A stretch of 6,314 bases of DNA, taken from the NCBI GenBank assembly GCA_934725795.1, contig CAKVCF010000036.1, positions 1-6,314 of the forward strand, in the 5' to 3' direction. The translations under genes were made by a program, and so were the position numbers. This stretch comes from an uncultured Clostridia bacterium (GTDB lineage: Bacteria; Bacillota; Clostridia; Christensenellales; UBA1242). A model generated the notes under the pieces. The model had not been told where the DNA came from, made no database searches, and worked only from the letters and a program-made list of their open reading frames with translations. Shown here piece after piece: positions 5,939-6,314 of this stretch (its first letter is position 1; each line of letters begins with the position of its first letter).

Positions 5939-6065
5939 GCAAATTAGTGAATGTAATTGAAACACATTGTTTATTATTTTAGCAATATGCAAATTTATTA
6001 GCGTAAGAAAAAATTGTTTGTTGTTTTAGTGAAAAGTTATATTTATTAGCGTTAGTGAAGTAAAT
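5939..6065 (+). repeat. Degenerate direct repeats, period about 48 bp
   Basis: Three sets of matches recur at similar offsets. GCAAATT is at 5939-5945 and 5989-5995 (offset 50). ATTGTTTATTATTTTAG (5966-5982) matches ATTGTTTGTTGTTTTAG (6013-6029) at 15 of 17 positions (offset 47). ATTTATTAGCGT is identical at 5993-6004 and 6041-6052 (offset 48). TTAGTGAA also occurs at 5944, 6026 and 6052. Together they suggest about two and a half decayed copies of a ~48-bp unit. No coding capacity is evident. The region is AT-rich, which inflates chance similarity. Confidence 0.5.
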
Positions 6066-6127
6066 AAATTTACCATTTTAACAACATTTATATTGAAAAG
6101 TGTAACAAAACAAAATGGTACATTTTG
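6066..6127 (+). repeat. Nested inverted repeats around AAAATGGTA
   Basis: TACCATTTT (6071-6079) is the perfect complement of AAAATGGTA (6112-6120). Beyond one mismatch, AAAT (6066-6069) also pairs with ATTT (6122-6125). Inside the loop, ACATTT (6084-6089) can pair with AAGTGT (6098-6103). A second, mutually exclusive repeat uses the same 3' arm: CAAAATG-GTA-CATTTTG (6111-6127). It lies upstream of the promoter at 6172-6200, so it would act as DNA (an operator) for the next gene rather than as part of its transcript. Confidence 0.55.
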
Positions 6128-6171
6128 ATACATCGCAAATTTTTGCTTTTAAGTTTTTTTATTTAAATTGT

Positions 6172-6200
6172 TTGCGTTTGTGTTTTTTGTGTGATATACT
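6172..6200 (+). promoter_or_regulatory. Probable promoter of the gene starting at 6289
   Basis: An extended -10, TG-A-TATACT (TG at 6192-6193, hexamer 6195-6200), is preceded by TTGCGT (6172-6177) at exactly 17 bp. The predicted start near 6207 gives a leader of about 80 nt. The leader contains GGTTAAA, able to pair with TTTAATCC near 6268-6275 across a 1-nt bulge, and a run of eight T residues (6263-6270). Confidence 0.6.
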
Positions 6201-6288
6201 TTAAAAGTAAATACAACAGAACAATTTGGTTAAAGAATTTTCAAGGCAAACACCTAGTAAAATTTTTTTTAATCCTTAAAGGAGCAAA

Positions 6289-6314
6289 ATGGATTATCGC
6301 ACACTGCTTAATGA
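6289..6314 (+). CDS. Start of an unidentified gene, truncated by the window edge
   Basis: Only eight complete codons are visible: ATG followed by D-Y-R-T-L-L-N, then an incomplete GA. AAAGGAG (6278-6284) ends 4 nt before the ATG and is the best ribosome binding site near here. A plausible promoter lies ~90 bp upstream. I do not recognise the product. A yqeY-like gene would be a positional guess after rpsU, but these residues do not look like its usual start. Confidence 0.75.

Noticed and set aside
5939..6065. CRISPR array
   Set aside because: Repeats are degenerate and not separated by unique spacers of regular length; no cas genes nearby.
6135..6157. GCAAA-TT-TTTGC followed by T-runs as a terminator
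   Set aside because: Only four pairs with a 4-nt loop; the T-run is offset by several bases. Too weak to call.
6115..6204. 29-codon ORF (MVHFDTSQIF...) in the downstream intergenic region
   Set aside because: No Shine-Dalgarno, hydrophobic by TTT/TTG bias, overlaps the inverted repeat and the promoter.

Overview
The window is a compact, AT-rich stretch of bacterial chromosome. It carries eight recognisable housekeeping genes and the first codons of a ninth, all on the + strand. The content points to a low-GC Gram-positive (Bacillota/Clostridia-like, possibly a reduced uncultured lineage). This rests on the def-fmt-rlmN run, the rsmE-mtaB-HIT-rpsU run, AGGAG-type ribosome binding sites, consensus sigma-A promoters and U-tract terminators. 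The lineage is an inference from gene order and composition. The genetic code appears standard: the few Trp codons are TGG, no TGA occurs inside a frame, and all eight visible stops are TAA or TAG.

Layout. Bases 2-2375 hold def (5' end cut off by the window), fmt and rlmN, probably one transcription unit for N-terminal formyl-group chemistry and 23S rRNA methylation. Bases 2376-2613 are non-coding. They contain two successive hairpins that look like terminators, a promoter whose -35 overlaps the second terminator's T-tract, and a short leader with a weak hairpin ending just before the rpe ribosome binding site. Bases 2614-5612 hold rpe (GTG start), rsmE and mtaB, joined by 8- and 11-bp overlaps, then a HIT-family gene after a 63-bp gap. 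Bases 5613-5924 are a self-contained rpsU unit, with a consensus TTGACA-17-TATAAT promoter and a strong terminator. Bases 5925-6288 are the largest gene-free stretch (364 bp). It holds a degenerate direct repeat of about 48-bp period, a nested set of inverted repeats around AAAATGGTA, and an extended -10 promoter with an ~80-nt leader. A gene with a good ribosome binding site starts at 6289 and runs out of the window.

How the genes fit together. Nearly everything serves translation. Fmt formylates initiator Met-tRNA and Def removes the formyl group from new proteins. RlmN methylates 23S rRNA (and some tRNAs), RsmE methylates 16S rRNA, MtaB thiomethylates t6A37 in tRNA, and S21 is a small-subunit protein. 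Rpe (pentose phosphate pathway) and the HIT nucleotide hydrolase are the metabolic exceptions. From general knowledge of Firmicutes gene order, rlmN and rpe usually flank prpC-prkC-rsgA, and rsmE usually follows dnaJ-prmA. Here rlmN is next to rpe and rpe is next to rsmE, so two conserved clusters appear joined and thinned. I found no convincing new protein system. The least explained DNA is the 5925-6288 intergenic region.
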